64,000 nt of DNA from Acetobacter aceti. GTDB taxonomy: Bacteria > Pseudomonadota > Alphaproteobacteria > Acetobacterales > Acetobacteraceae. The DNA is taken from the NCBI RefSeq assembly GCF_002005445.1, contig NZ_CP014692.1, forward strand, positions 1,364,001 to 1,428,000. Direction: 5' to 3'. Each line of letters opens with the position of its first letter. The stretch's first letter is position 1. Positions 1-8,362 of this stretch are shown here, one piece after another. The notes beneath the pieces were generated by a model. The model had not been told where the DNA came from, did not search any database, and saw nothing but the letters and a program-made list of their open reading frames with translations. The translations under genes were made by a program, and so were the position numbers.

Positions 1-217
1 GGGACTTGATGTCGCCTCCCGCGCAGAAGGCCTTGCTGGAAGAAGAATCGACGAGGATTCTCCCGATGGAGGGATCGGCACGCCACTGATCGAGGGTATC
101 CATGATCTCTTCAGCCATGGCGCGATCAACCGCATTGAGATTTTTGGGCCTGTCGAGTGTAATATGGCCGACATGTCCGTGGCGGCTGCACCGAACGGCG
201 CCTGTGGTGTCCTGCAT
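1..217 (-). CDS. Enoyl-CoA hydratase/isomerase family protein, 3' part missing (N-terminal 72 residues)
   Basis: The minus strand reads from an ATG at 217 to the window edge without a stop. The N-terminus has the crotonase-fold pattern: a beta strand ending in the LDRPKNLNAV block and then the oxyanion-hole segment AFCAGGDIK near residues 62-70. The GGDIK form of this motif is common in 3-hydroxyisobutyryl-CoA hydrolases and related enoyl-CoA hydratases, so either role in acyl-CoA or valine breakdown is possible. The catalytic glutamate or aspartate region lies outside the window. It diverges from the flavin reductase gene downstream. The family is fairly sure; the substrate is not. Confidence 0.8.
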   Translation of the reverse strand, partial: MQDTTGAVRCSRHGHVGHITLDRPKNLNAVDRAMAEEIMDTLDQWRADPSIGRILVDSSSSKAFCAGGDIKS

Positions 218-361
218 ACGGTAAGCCCTGTTACCAGCGTTTCTGAAGGGGTCGCATTCATTGAGAGTTTATCTCTGGTTGCGACACTGCATTTAATCGT
301 TATGGGATAGGCTGTATGAAGGGGTCACGACTGCACGACTGCGTGAGAGAAGGGAAGAAAT

Positions 362-847
362 TTGAGCGTTGACGGAACACTCTTCCGGGAGGCCATGGCG
401 CGTCTCGGTGCCGCTGTGACGGTTGTGACCACAGGAACCCTGGCTGAACCGGTTGGATTTACAGCCTCTGCCGTGTGTTCGGTAACGGATGACCCTCCGA
501 CTCTTCTCGTCTGTCTCAAGCGCGCGAGCCGTGTGCGGGAGGCTTTCCACGAAGGCGGTCCGATGTGCGTCAATGTTCTGGCATCCGCCCAGCAGCATCT
601 GTCTGATCGATTCGCCGGTTCTCTCACCGCGCTGGAACGCTTTGCAGTCGGGCACTGGACGACACTGGAGACGGGGGCTCCGTCCCTTGAAGAGGCGGTA
701 TCGTCCCTTGACTGTCGTATTGAACGCATTGTTGAAGTCGGTACCCACAGTGTGCTGTTCGGCCAGGTGCAGGCTGTCAGAATGGGAAGCCCTGTTCCTG
801 CGCTCGTTTACTTCAACCGGGCATATCATCATCTGCCACACAACTGA
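362..847 (+). CDS. Flavin reductase domain protein (RutF/HpaC-like), NAD(P)H:FMN oxidoreductase
   Basis: 161 residues, the usual size of the small flavin reductase component of two-component monooxygenases. The N-terminal half has the typical run from a beta strand (AAVTVVTTG) into the FMN-binding segment GFTASAVCSVTDDPP, and the C-terminus ends YFNRAYHHL, as in this family. The start is a TTG at 362 behind an AGAAGGGAAG Shine-Dalgarno-like stretch. It should reduce FMN or FAD with NAD(P)H in the cytoplasm and hand it to a partner oxygenase. No partner monooxygenase is adjacent, so the pathway is unknown. Confidence 0.85.
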   Translation: MSVDGTLFREAMARLGAAVTVVTTGTLAEPVGFTASAVCSVTDDPPTLLVCLKRASRVREAFHEGGPMCVNVLASAQQHLSDRFAGSLTALERFAVGHWTTLETGAPSLEEAVSSLDCRIERIVEVGTHSVLFGQVQAVRMGSPVPALVYFNRAYHHLPHN

Positions 848-894
848 TCCGTTTTCCCGCCCGGAACACTCTGTTTTCAACGAAAGACCATGTC

Positions 895-1020
895 ATGGCG
901 ACCTGTCGTCCCAAAAACGAAGTGCCTGTCATCACCGTTCGCGGTCTTCTGATCGCTCACGTCTTCCTTGCCGTGTTCGTCGGGCTGATGGCCTGGCTTG
1001 ACTGGTCGCTGCCCAACTGA
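895..1020 (+). CDS. Small single-span membrane protein, unknown function
   Basis: A 41-residue reading frame from ATG 895 to TGA 1020. A basic N-terminus (MATCRPKNEV) is followed by one hydrophobic segment of about 22 residues (residues 15-36), ending WSLPN. This layout fits a small inner-membrane protein with one helix. A strong hairpin lies directly after the stop codon, which supports a real gene end here. There is no recognisable family and no convincing ribosome binding site, so the call rests on topology and context only. Confidence 0.5.
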   Translation: MATCRPKNEVPVITVRGLLIAHVFLAVFVGLMAWLDWSLPN

Positions 1021-1026
1021 GTGCAG

Positions 1027-1058
1027 TGCCGGTGGACCTGTTGTCGGGTCCACCGGCA
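1027..1058. terminator. Strong hairpin between convergent genes, no T-tract
   Basis: A perfect 12-bp inverted repeat (TGCCGGTGGACC at 1027-1038, complement at 1047-1058) with an 8-base loop sits in the 42 bp between the small membrane protein gene and the convergent arsC-like gene. Neither strand has a run of T after the stem, so it is not a classical intrinsic terminator, but its position suggests a two-way transcript end or RNA-stabilising element. Confidence 0.6.
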
Positions 1059-1062
1059 TGGT

Positions 1063-1422
1063 TCAGTCGGTCGGTGGCAGGATCTCCCTTACGATTTCCG
1101 CAGGACGGCATACACGCACCCCAAGAGGAGTCACCACTACCGGTCGGTTGAGCAGGATCGGATTGGCTGAAAGTGCGTCGAGAATCTGCTCTTCCGTCGC
1201 GTCATCCTCTGTCAGTTTGAGTTCTGTCGCCAGAGGTTCCTTGGTCCGGAGCAGGCCCTTTGCTCCCGTGGGCAGACGATTTGCGAGATCAAGCAGGGTG
1301 TCGCGATCTGGTGGAGTCTTCAGATAATCGACGACATTCAGATCCGGAGCTTCGTTCCTGAGAATGTCCAGGACCTTGCGAGATGTACCGCAGCGCGGGT
1401 TGTGGTATAGAGTGGCTTGCAT
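1063..1422 (-). CDS. arsC: Arsenate reductase, thioredoxin-fold ArsC family
   Basis: 119 residues from ATG 1422. The frame is open further upstream, but the family starts at MQATLYHNPRCGTSR. The catalytic cysteine is Cys11 in NPRCGTSR. The three arginines that bind arsenate in the plasmid R773 enzyme have counterparts in GLLRTKEP, NRPVVV and CRPAE (about residues 59, 93 and 106). This supports glutaredoxin-linked arsenate reduction rather than the related Spx/YffB branch. No arsR or arsenite pump gene is adjacent, so it appears as a stand-alone gene. It is divergent from the cold-shock gene. Confidence 0.85.
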   Translation of the reverse strand: MQATLYHNPRCGTSRKVLDILRNEAPDLNVVDYLKTPPDRDTLLDLANRLPTGAKGLLRTKEPLATELKLTEDDATEEQILDALSANPILLNRPVVVTPLGVRVCRPAEIVREILPPTD

Positions 1423-1611
1423 TGGCCGTTTCCGCTCATAATGAAAAATGAAAACATATCGGTCATCGATACGGCTTGCCCAGCCTGTCTCGCCAGCCAG
1501 ACGCAGGGTTTCTGCAGACTGAAGCAGAATTCCCTTGCCAGTCCCTGATTGTCGGTTTGGTATGTCGGAAGAAGGGGCTGAGTGCTCCGGTTTCCTGATG
1601 GGAGAAAGAGT

Positions 1612-1815
1612 ATGTCTATTGGTACTGTGAAATGGTTCAACGGGACCAAGGGTTATGGTTTCATCAAACCAGATGATTCCGATAAGGATGTGTTTGTACA
1701 TATCACAGCGGTTCAGGCTGCCGGATGGCAGGGACTGGCCGACGGTGAGCGTCTCAGCTTCGATCTGACGGAAGATCGCGGCAAGGCGTCCGCAACAAAT
1801 CTCAAGAAAATCTGA
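1612..1815 (+). CDS. Cold-shock domain protein, CspA family
   Basis: 67 residues, the full length of a single cold-shock domain. RNP1 appears as GYGFIKPDD and RNP2 as DVFVHITA, preceded by the typical GTVKWFNGTKG opening. The start at ATG 1612 is chosen because it follows GGAGAAAGAG and removes a non-homologous extension. It should bind single-stranded RNA or DNA and act as an RNA chaperone. Whether it is cold-inducible cannot be told from the sequence. Confidence 0.93.
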   Translation: MSIGTVKWFNGTKGYGFIKPDDSDKDVFVHITAVQAAGWQGLADGERLSFDLTEDRGKASATNLKKI

Positions 1816-1909
1816 AGTGTTCTGTAAGGAACACTGTCTGCTGAACTGAAGAGGGAAATCTCCACAGGATTCTGGCTGGTCCAGAGTGATCTGTGGGGAG
1901 AAATGTTGG

Positions 1910-3082
1910 ATGGCCCGTTTTCGATACTTGACATGCGGGTTGCTGCCCGGAGCCTCCCGAACGATTGCAGTCTGTGCGCTTGTGGGGCTTCTGGGCGCGT
2001 CCTTGTCGGCTCATGCTTCCGACAGCGTGGAACAGAGCTTTGCCTCATCAGGTAATGTGCATGTTCTGGGACGATTTTATGACGCCCAGCCTTCCGGTAT
2101 TGTTCATCTTGCCGATGGTCGGTTCGTCCTGTCCTTCCCCACCAGCGCGCAGAGGCATCCCGGGCCGGTGCTGGCTGTCTGGAAGGGCGGTTCGAAACTT
2201 CAGCCGTTTCCTGATGCCGCAACCCAGAAAGAGCTGATATCCCCTCTGGGCATGACGGTGGATGCTCACGGCAGGGTATGGGTGATTGATGAGGGGATTG
2301 CTGCAGGTCAGACGGAGCCACAAACTCCTGCAATCATTCTTGTTGACCCCGGTACCAATCGTATTGTCCGGCGTTTTTCACTGTCTTCACCAGTCGTCCG
2401 GCCTGACAGTCATATCAATGATATTCGTGTAGATCTGACGCATGGAAAGGAAGGGACTGCCTTTGTTTCCGACACGTCCCAGACGACCCATCCGGCCTTG
2501 ATCGTGCTGGATATAGCAAGCGGTCAGGCAAGGCGGATTCTGGCTGATGACGCAAGTGTCAGCGCAGCGCCGGGTCATGTCATGGAAGTGGATGGAAATC
2601 TGTTCCGCTATAACCCGGATCATCCACAAATGCCGCAGGGTGGAGTGAACGGAATTGGCCTTAGTGTGGATTCCTCACGGTTATTCTGGGCGCCTTTTTC
2701 TTCGCGACGCCTGTATAGCGCGCCAACAGCAATAATGTCCGATCCATCGGCCAGTGAAGTCGATCTCAGGCAGGCTGTTCGTGATGAAGGGGAGGTTGGT
2801 GTTGTTGATGGCATTTTTACAGCCCCGGACGACAGTCTTTATATGGCTGATGAGGAAAGGCACGGTGTTGTTCGCCGGTCTCCAGATGGAAACCTGAGTC
2901 TTGTTGCCCATGATCCTCGCCTGATCAGTCCGGATAGTCTTGCGTCAGGAGAACAGACCAAGCAGTCAGTTAGCAGTCTGATCATGACCGTCGGTCAGTG
3001 GGCCAGATTGCCTGTTTTTCATGATGGTCATGATATGCAGAAACGCCCTTACTTGATCGTAAGGATTGATTTGAAAAAATAG
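1910..3082 (+). CDS. Secreted major royal jelly/Yellow-family protein
   Basis: 390 residues from ATG 1910, which follows GGGGAGAAATGTTGG; a further in-frame ATG at 1886 would add eight non-hydrophobic residues. An N-terminal signal peptide (basic start, hydrophobic run, cut after SAHA) points to export. The body has the MRJP/Yellow six-bladed propeller signatures: HINDIRVDL, AFVSDTSQTTHPALIVLD, GVNGIGLSVD and RLFWAPFSSRRLY, then VDGIFTAPDDSLYMAD. Bacterial members are often described as putative gluconolactonase-like or sugar-associated proteins, but no activity can be assigned. It is monocistronic and ends at an AT-rich region. Confidence 0.82.
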   Translation: MARFRYLTCGLLPGASRTIAVCALVGLLGASLSAHASDSVEQSFASSGNVHVLGRFYDAQPSGIVHLADGRFVLSFPTSAQRHPGPVLAVWKGGSKLQPFPDAATQKELISPLGMTVDAHGRVWVIDEGIAAGQTEPQTPAIILVDPGTNRIVRRFSLSSPVVRPDSHINDIRVDLTHGKEGTAFVSDTSQTTHPALIVLDIASGQARRILADDASVSAAPGHVMEVDGNLFRYNPDHPQMPQGGVNGIGLSVDSSRLFWAPFSSRRLYSAPTAIMSDPSASEVDLRQAVRDEGEVGVVDGIFTAPDDSLYMADEERHGVVRRSPDGNLSLVAHDPRLISPDSLASGEQTKQSVSSLIMTVGQWARLPVFHDGHDMQKRPYLIVRIDLKK

Positions 3083-3784
3083 AGAATTTCAGACCTGACA
3101 TGCGATATGTCACTGTCAGGATTGAAATGGTAATATCCGTCGAAAATGTTTGTCTTGTGAATGAGGTTTCGATGAAGATTATGCTGAAAATTTATTATTT
3201 TACAGGATGGTGTCTATCTTTGTCGCAATGTTGAAAAAACAGAACTTACAATAATGTGGCATTGATAGGCATAATGTCACGCATTGGTCGGCGCATGGTG
3301 TCTGCCGTTTCATCAGAGATGAGAGTGAATATACCTGAGATTTATTGTTTCTTTTTCTGAGTGTTGCGGAGTGTTCTGTAATTACCGATGTGAATGATAG
3401 CGATATGCGTTCAATCACCTGAAATCTGGTCAGGAACATTTTGACCTGTCAGTAGGGCGAGGGTAGTCAGTCAGGTTGTGAGATGAGTGAGTGTGACTAT
3501 GAAGGACTCTGGAAGGATCTGGATTGTCTGAAGCCGCTTGTCGATCCGTAGAGAAAGGTTGGAGAAATACTTCAGTGATAGCAGGCAGTTTTTAAAACCC
3601 GGCTTGAGATGAAGATGTTCTCATAACCTGATTAAACGACTTCGGACCGGGGCAACTGCATGTAATTTTCGGCCGTTTCATCGTAATCTCAATCAACTGG
3701 GCTATGCAGAGAACAGATAAAATTTCTCTCTGGTGGACCGGACACAAGACAGCTTTTTGATCATTTGAGATCGTTTTCTCTTGA
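3083..3784. other. 702-bp AT-rich intergenic stretch
   Basis: No convincing gene on either strand. Base composition is clearly richer in A+T than the flanking genes. A 22-codon frame at 3483-3551 and an 80-codon minus-strand frame around 3200-3439 lack ribosome binding sites and recognisable content. Together with 4418-4816 it flanks the acetyltransferase gene and looks like foreign or decayed DNA. Confidence 0.5.
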
Positions 3785-4417
3785 TCAGGCTGAGATGTTA
3801 CTGACCTTCTCAGGATAAGTATTTTCTTTTTCTTCTATGCGAGATCTGATGATTTTTGCAGGAACTCCCGCAACGACAGTCCACGCAGGAACGTTTGTGG
3901 TGACAACAGCTCCGGCTGCCACAATAGAATGATCCCCGATAGTCACGCCATCTACAATTGAAACATTGGCTCCAATCCAGCAATCATCGCCAATGACGAC
4001 ACCATTCACCACACAGGGTTGCAGGCGCATTTGCTCTTTCGGCGATGTTCCGTGATTGAAACCAAAGATATGGACGTTATTGGCTATCATTGTATCGCTG
4101 CCAATTTTGACCGGGCCTGCAATATGGCAGTTTGCTCCGATACCGCTTCCACTGCCGATCACGACATGTCCTCTGACAATGCAGCCACCACTGATAAAGC
4201 TGCTGTCACCGACTGAAATGGTATTGGTGTACACATGCGATGTCGGAGAGATGTAGCAATCCTTACCGAAAGTGGCTCCCGACATACTCTTGAGAACACT
4301 CTGGTAGGCAGGTTGAATCATTTTTTGTATTTTTGTTTTTTTTTCGAAATATTCCCAGGAAAGATAAGATTGTCTGAATATTTTTTGACGTATTTTGAAA
4401 GCGAATCGGAATATCAT
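3785..4417 (-). CDS. Hexapeptide-repeat acyltransferase (O-acetyltransferase, left-handed beta-helix family)
   Basis: 210 residues. A basic, helical N-terminus of about 45 residues is followed by a long run of hexapeptide repeats ([LIV]-G-x4), such as VVIGSGSGIGANCHI, VVIGDDCWIGANVSI and VTIGDHSIVAAGAVV, ending in the GVPAKIIRSR signature of the LacA/NodL/CysE-like group. The expected catalytic histidine is in FGFNHGT. Start ATG 4417 follows AGGGGT. Such enzymes acetylate sugars of surface polysaccharide from acetyl-CoA. The gene is AT-rich and isolated, with no polysaccharide genes adjacent, which suggests transfer. The substrate is unknown. Confidence 0.85.
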   Translation of the reverse strand: MIFRFAFKIRQKIFRQSYLSWEYFEKKTKIQKMIQPAYQSVLKSMSGATFGKDCYISPTSHVYTNTISVGDSSFISGGCIVRGHVVIGSGSGIGANCHIAGPVKIGSDTMIANNVHIFGFNHGTSPKEQMRLQPCVVNGVVIGDDCWIGANVSIVDGVTIGDHSIVAAGAVVTTNVPAWTVVAGVPAKIIRSRIEEKENTYPEKVSNISA

Positions 4418-4816
4418 TTGTGTACCCCTAAGATAAATATCCGAAAAAACACATCAGCAACGGGGGATTGGAGAGCGGCTAAACCTACCCTCAAAATACC
4501 GACTTTTTAACGATATGGAAGACATTTTCTTCCTTTGATAAAAATGAAATCCGTTTCTTTTCTTATATTTTTAGTGAAAATTACAACGCATTCTCTTTAA
4601 GGATTGTTTTTTGTATATTTGAATTTTTGAATGAAATAGTAATCCAGTTGTTTCTCATCATATCGTATGCCGATGAACGATCCGGCTTCTCTAAAGCTAA
4701 AAAATTAAAATAATGTTTCTACATCATGACAGATACTGACTGATAAATTTTTGTTCAGAATGTGCCGTCCAGACGATTTTAAGAAAATCCTAAATAAGCT
4801 GTGAGATATTCATCTC
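4418..4816. other. 399-bp AT-rich intergenic stretch
   Basis: No gene is supported. The sequence is rich in A and T runs and must contain the promoters of the divergent acetyltransferase (minus) and lytic transglycosylase (plus) genes, but no single promoter stands out. Confidence 0.45.
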
Positions 4817-5470
4817 ATGAACCCAATTTTCGGATGTTGGATTGTCGGAGGATGCTTTGCCTTAAGCCTCTCGGTCTCTGTGGCTCACGCGGCGTCGGAC
4901 ATATCATGCGACAAGGCAGCTTCTCTTGTCGAACACAGCCTTGATATTCCACAAGGGCTGCTTGTCGCGATTGCCCGGGTCGAAAGCAATAACCGGCCTC
5001 TTGCGGTCAATGTAAACGGTCTGGCCATTTCCTTCTCCCGTCCCGAACTGGCTGTCGATGCTGTCAGAACGATGTTGAAATCTCATGCTTTCGGCCCACG
5101 GCCGCGTGTTGATATCGGATGTTTCCAGATCAATCTGGGGTGGCATTCCGATGCCTTTCCGTCCATCGAAGCAGGCTTTGATCCTGTGACCAATGGGTTG
5201 GCGGCTGGCCTTTTCCTGCGGGAGATTCATGCGAAGACGGGAAACTGGCACGAGGCGGTCGCCCGTTACCATACCCTCCTCTCACAGGGCGGTAACCGGT
5301 ACGCACAAGCTGTGTTTCGGAAATATGAAGGTAGTTCCGGTCAGAATGCTACGGGATATTACACACCCCCAGAGGGAGAGACTTCCCAGCTACAGCACGA
5401 CGGCCGTAACTGGGTCAAAACAGCCTCGGGTTACGGAATCACCGTGTTTGAGCCGGATGTCGGGCAGTGA
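4817..5470 (+). CDS. Secreted lytic transglycosylase (SLT domain)
   Basis: 217 residues. A signal peptide with hydrophobic core ends near AHAA. The SLT/goose-lysozyme fold follows: the putative catalytic glutamate is in LLVAIARVESNNRP, then VDIGCFQINLGWH, and the C-terminal helix with GLAAGLFLREIHAKTGNWHEAVARYH. It is expected to cleave peptidoglycan glycan strands in the periplasm. Size and the GCFQIN form resemble the VirB1-like group found with secretion systems, but no such genes are nearby. The last 45 residues are polar and unassigned. Confidence 0.85.
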   Translation: MNPIFGCWIVGGCFALSLSVSVAHAASDISCDKAASLVEHSLDIPQGLLVAIARVESNNRPLAVNVNGLAISFSRPELAVDAVRTMLKSHAFGPRPRVDIGCFQINLGWHSDAFPSIEAGFDPVTNGLAAGLFLREIHAKTGNWHEAVARYHTLLSQGGNRYAQAVFRKYEGSSGQNATGYYTPPEGETSQLQHDGRNWVKTASGYGITVFEPDVGQ

Positions 5471-5608
5471 ACGTTATTCGGCATCTTTCCGGCACGATCG
5501 CATGACCCGCGTGTAAAGCACGGGCAGACAAGCAGCGTCAGTGCAGTTGAGGAAACTAGAGAGACCCTGGAGCTGTTTCCCCACGGGCATAAGAGGCGCT
5601 CGCTTCAG

Positions 5609-6013
5609 TCAGAGCTGCCTGGTAGCCTTGAGAGCCGCATCGAGCTGAGCCCGCTGCTGATAGGCTTCATGCAGACAGTAGCCTGATAGCGGACCAGTCC
5701 GTCTTCGGCCCGCACGCCGCATGCCGGGACGGACCCGGACTTCCAGCACCTTTCCGCTTCCGGCGGGGCGAATATGCACAACCTGCGTCTGATCCGGCGC
5801 AACGCGGGTCATGACCGGCGGTGTGGCTGTCAGGGCGCCAGTGCGGCCCATCGTTGTGGGAGGCCCTTCGTTGGTTGCTGTGGCATCATCCAGATGCACG
5901 GTATCGGAAACGGGTGTCGCCTCTTCCACGCAGGCTGATCCGGAGAGCGTCACATCAGAAAGTCCGGATGAAAAACCGGCCAGCAGGGGAGAGACAAGGA
6001 AATATCGTTTCAA
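5609..6013 (-). CDS. Hypothetical exported protein
   Basis: 134 residues if read from the TTG at 6013. A short hydrophobic N-terminus (YFLVSPLLAGF) could be a weak signal peptide; the middle is rich in Thr, Ala and Pro and the C-terminal third is basic (RRAGRRRTG). The reading frame lies on the strand of its downstream neighbours, but there is no ATG start or clear ribosome binding site, and the start codon is inside an inverted repeat. No family is recognised, and it could be a spurious frame. Confidence 0.35.
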   Translation of the reverse strand: MKRYFLVSPLLAGFSSGLSDVTLSGSACVEEATPVSDTVHLDDATATNEGPPTTMGRTGALTATPPVMTRVAPDQTQVVHIRPAGSGKVLEVRVRPGMRRAGRRRTGPLSGYCLHEAYQQRAQLDAALKATRQL

Positions 6014-6025
6014 GACGATATTTCC
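5998..6025. repeat. Perfect 11-bp inverted repeat
   Basis: GGAAATATCGT at 5998-6008 and its exact complement at 6015-6025, separated by six bases. It overlaps the likely start codon of the minus-strand hypothetical gene. On either strand it would form a stable stem, and it could be an operator or an RNA hairpin that hides the start. Confidence 0.6.
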
Positions 6026-6233
6026 ATAGGAGGTGGCTGAACAACAGACATGGATGTGATGATCCGGACCGGGAAAGAACGAGATATTACCCCGTTCTGC
6101 AAAGCTTCTGATGCAGCTTTTTTCCTCTGCCCAGTGAAGGTTTGGCGATCACATATCGGTTGTCATGAGGATGTGAAGGATCAGAGCCAGATGAAATGAC
6201 TCGAGGCAGGCTCCCGTTTTCTGAAAAGGAAAA

Positions 6234-7208
6234 TCAGCAGCAATGACGCGGACGATAGCTGCCGAGGCGATCCACGACGGCGAGTTGAACAGTCTGCCGG
6301 GTTTCGTCAACGGATGTAAAGACGTGGGTGCGCGCCCGTCGCTCGATATCAATACTGTCTTCAAACTGAGAGGATGATGGAGCGGTCTCACGGATCAGGT
6401 CCGTTATTGTCATGCCGGAATGAACGGCAAAACGGGCAACGCGAAAAGCGAGGCTGTTTATGACGGTTTCAGATTCCATGCGTCCGAAGGCGCTTTTGTG
6501 GAGCATCAGGCGTTTTTTTGCGTCGGCATAAAGCGTGACGACATGGCGCTCGCAGCAGGCGTGGAAATGACGCTGGTGCCACAATCGGGTCTGTTCGTGC
6601 TCCGCCTGCGCGAGAGAGGCGTCGCGTGCGGCCTCCCGGTCACCACTCTCGCGCGCATTCACTGCGCGTGCCGCCAGCCATGCTCCCGCGAAATCAGAAT
6701 AGGCTCCGTTGTGCCAGAGCGACGAGCCGTCAGGCGTTTCGGAACCGACACGAAAGCGGCGCTGTCCGTCTACACCATAGAGCACATGGGACAGGTCCGG
6801 TTCAGGGTCATGGCCGACAACCAGCACGTCTGAAGGGCTGCCGGGGTGAAGATAACGCTGGGTGGTGAAGACATCATAGAGCGCATCATCGTCGTATGAA
6901 TGCCGTAGATGTTCTTTCACATGCCCAAGGAAGCGGGGCGCCTGCATTTCCAGAATGCTGCGCGGGCAGAAATCGAAGCTCCACCAGCGGGACATCTTGA
7001 CCAGATTGAACGCGAGAGCGTCTCGGAGAGGAAGAAGCAATTCCGGTTTGGTCCCATGCTCGCAGAGAAACTGCACATCGCGAAACCGGGCGATCAGTTT
7101 GTTGATCTGGCCTACAAATGGCTGCGCAAGATCAAGATAGGAGAGAAGCTGCTCTGGGCGCGAGCGTTCGAGGTGCCATTCAGCAGTGAATTCCGTTGCG
7201 GTGTTCAT
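6234..7208 (-). CDS. Protein of unknown function, 324 residues
   Basis: A well-formed gene with ATG at 7208 and codon use like its neighbours. It has no signal peptide or membrane segment, so it is probably cytoplasmic. Residues 1-60 are mainly helical (AQPFVGQINKLIARFRDV), followed by a Trp/Phe-rich block (MSRWWSFDFCP), a more strand-like centre (LYGVDGQRRFRVG) and a long helix rich in Ala, Glu and Arg with several His (RLWHQRHFHACCERHV). No catalytic motif or family is recognised. It is monocistronic by spacing. Confidence 0.7.
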   Translation of the reverse strand: MNTATEFTAEWHLERSRPEQLLSYLDLAQPFVGQINKLIARFRDVQFLCEHGTKPELLLPLRDALAFNLVKMSRWWSFDFCPRSILEMQAPRFLGHVKEHLRHSYDDDALYDVFTTQRYLHPGSPSDVLVVGHDPEPDLSHVLYGVDGQRRFRVGSETPDGSSLWHNGAYSDFAGAWLAARAVNARESGDREAARDASLAQAEHEQTRLWHQRHFHACCERHVVTLYADAKKRLMLHKSAFGRMESETVINSLAFRVARFAVHSGMTITDLIRETAPSSSQFEDSIDIERRARTHVFTSVDETRQTVQLAVVDRLGSYRPRHCC

Positions 7209-7399
7209 GGAGGGGGAACCTTATTCGCATGCAGGATTTTCACCAGGGTATTGCAATTAATAATTGTTCGCAACTATAGAATGTGAAGGATATTATTAAG
7301 AGAATGTCATTTCCCCTTTTGCACACTTGGGCCTGCCGAGATGGTCCTGAAATTCAGCGGTGAATAAGGGCGTTCGGCGACTGAAGAGAAGGCATAAAA

Positions 7400-7424
7400 A
7401 AAGGAGGCTTATTCGGCCTCCTTT
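7400..7424 (-). terminator. Intrinsic terminator of the CHAP gene
   Basis: A 9-bp stem (AAAGGAGGC at 7400-7408 with GCCTCCTTT at 7416-7424), a 7-base loop and, on the minus strand, a run of seven T after the stem. It lies 20 bp past the stop codon of the CHAP protein gene. Confidence 0.85.
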
Positions 7425-7444
7425 GTATGTGAGAAAGGGTGATC

Positions 7445-8233
7445 TCACTTATGGCTTTTATGCCTGGGTGCGTGACGATGGCGGAACATCGGATGGAAAC
7501 GCCGTGGCGCACGATAATTCTGCTCAATTGTGCCAACATCCTCAGGAGCTTCTGCAACTTCCGAGCCAGCATCTGCGGCGACAGTCATCCGTTCTGCCGA
7601 GGCGGTCAAGACGGCAGAGCTCCCTTCGCTGCGAGGATAGATGAAACCGAATGTCGGATAGATGGACCCGAAAGATCCTTTCTCCCTGTTCAGTTCAACG
7701 CGGACAGCGGACCAGTCATTGTCGGGTGAAACATCAACGACCCGGACATGACGGCTGATGCCGCTCTGTCCCCAATGAGACTGATCAATGGTGATGACGC
7801 GGCTGTTGAGGGCTCCGGTCACGACGGCTACGTGGCCGAGCGGCATGCGACGGATCGGGCGGAAATTAAGGACGCTTCCGACTTCCGGAGCAAAACCACG
7901 GGCGTAGCGCCCGGCTGCGTTATACCACCAGTCGCCAGCATTGCCGCGGAGTTCAATAGCGGATTCTGCTTTGGCGAAAGCTACACACTGAATGACATGG
8001 CTGCTGTAATGGTTCTGCCGGACCCAGCGTCCGTAATACGCGGGCGCATAGTGGGTATGGTAACCATGGTCCGCAACATTGAAAGAAATGCTGTGCACAT
8101 GACGGTTGGCCATTTTGTGGCCAACGTGACGTGTGCGTGCCTGACCGGCGGAAGGAAGCAGTGCATTGGTGGCTGCAACTGTGAGGGTCGCCATGACAAG
8201 GCGACGAAAGCCAGAAGTCCTCAGCAGATCCAT
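7445..8233 (-). CDS. Secreted CHAP-domain cell wall hydrolase
   Basis: 262 residues. A signal peptide spans about residues 10-32 (hydrophobic, ending AGQA). A CHAP amidohydrolase/peptidase domain covers about residues 75-185: the nucleophile is the Cys in HVIQCVAFAK, and the catalytic His is in PLGHVAVVTG. Conserved GNAGDWWYNA and GSVLNF segments lie between. The basic, His-rich tail is unassigned. CHAP enzymes cut peptidoglycan cross-links or stem peptides, here in the periplasm. It is monocistronic, with its own terminator downstream and a palindrome upstream. Confidence 0.88.
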   Translation of the reverse strand: MDLLRTSGFRRLVMATLTVAATNALLPSAGQARTRHVGHKMANRHVHSISFNVADHGYHTHYAPAYYGRWVRQNHYSSHVIQCVAFAKAESAIELRGNAGDWWYNAAGRYARGFAPEVGSVLNFRPIRRMPLGHVAVVTGALNSRVITIDQSHWGQSGISRHVRVVDVSPDNDWSAVRVELNREKGSFGSIYPTFGFIYPRSEGSSAVLTASAERMTVAADAGSEVAEAPEDVGTIEQNYRAPRRFHPMFRHRHAPRHKSHK

Positions 8234-8362
8234 AATGCGCAGCCCTCAAATTTCTCTTTCATCGTGCGTAGCAAGGCTGCTTTGCATCTGACAAGGGGCG
8301 AAGGAGAACTTACTGACCTTAAAAGCCAGATCCTATCAATTTCATAAAATGAATAACGGAAC

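Noticed and set aside
3483..3551. A 22-codon plus-strand frame in the AT-rich island
   Set aside because: Too short, with no convincing ribosome binding site or conservation evidence; may be a gene scrap but cannot be supported.
6050..6199. A plus-strand frame of about 49 codons downstream of an AGGAGG sequence
   Set aside because: The AGGAGG is too far (about 16 bases) from the ATG and the product resembles nothing; the stretch is the upstream region of the minus-strand hypothetical gene.
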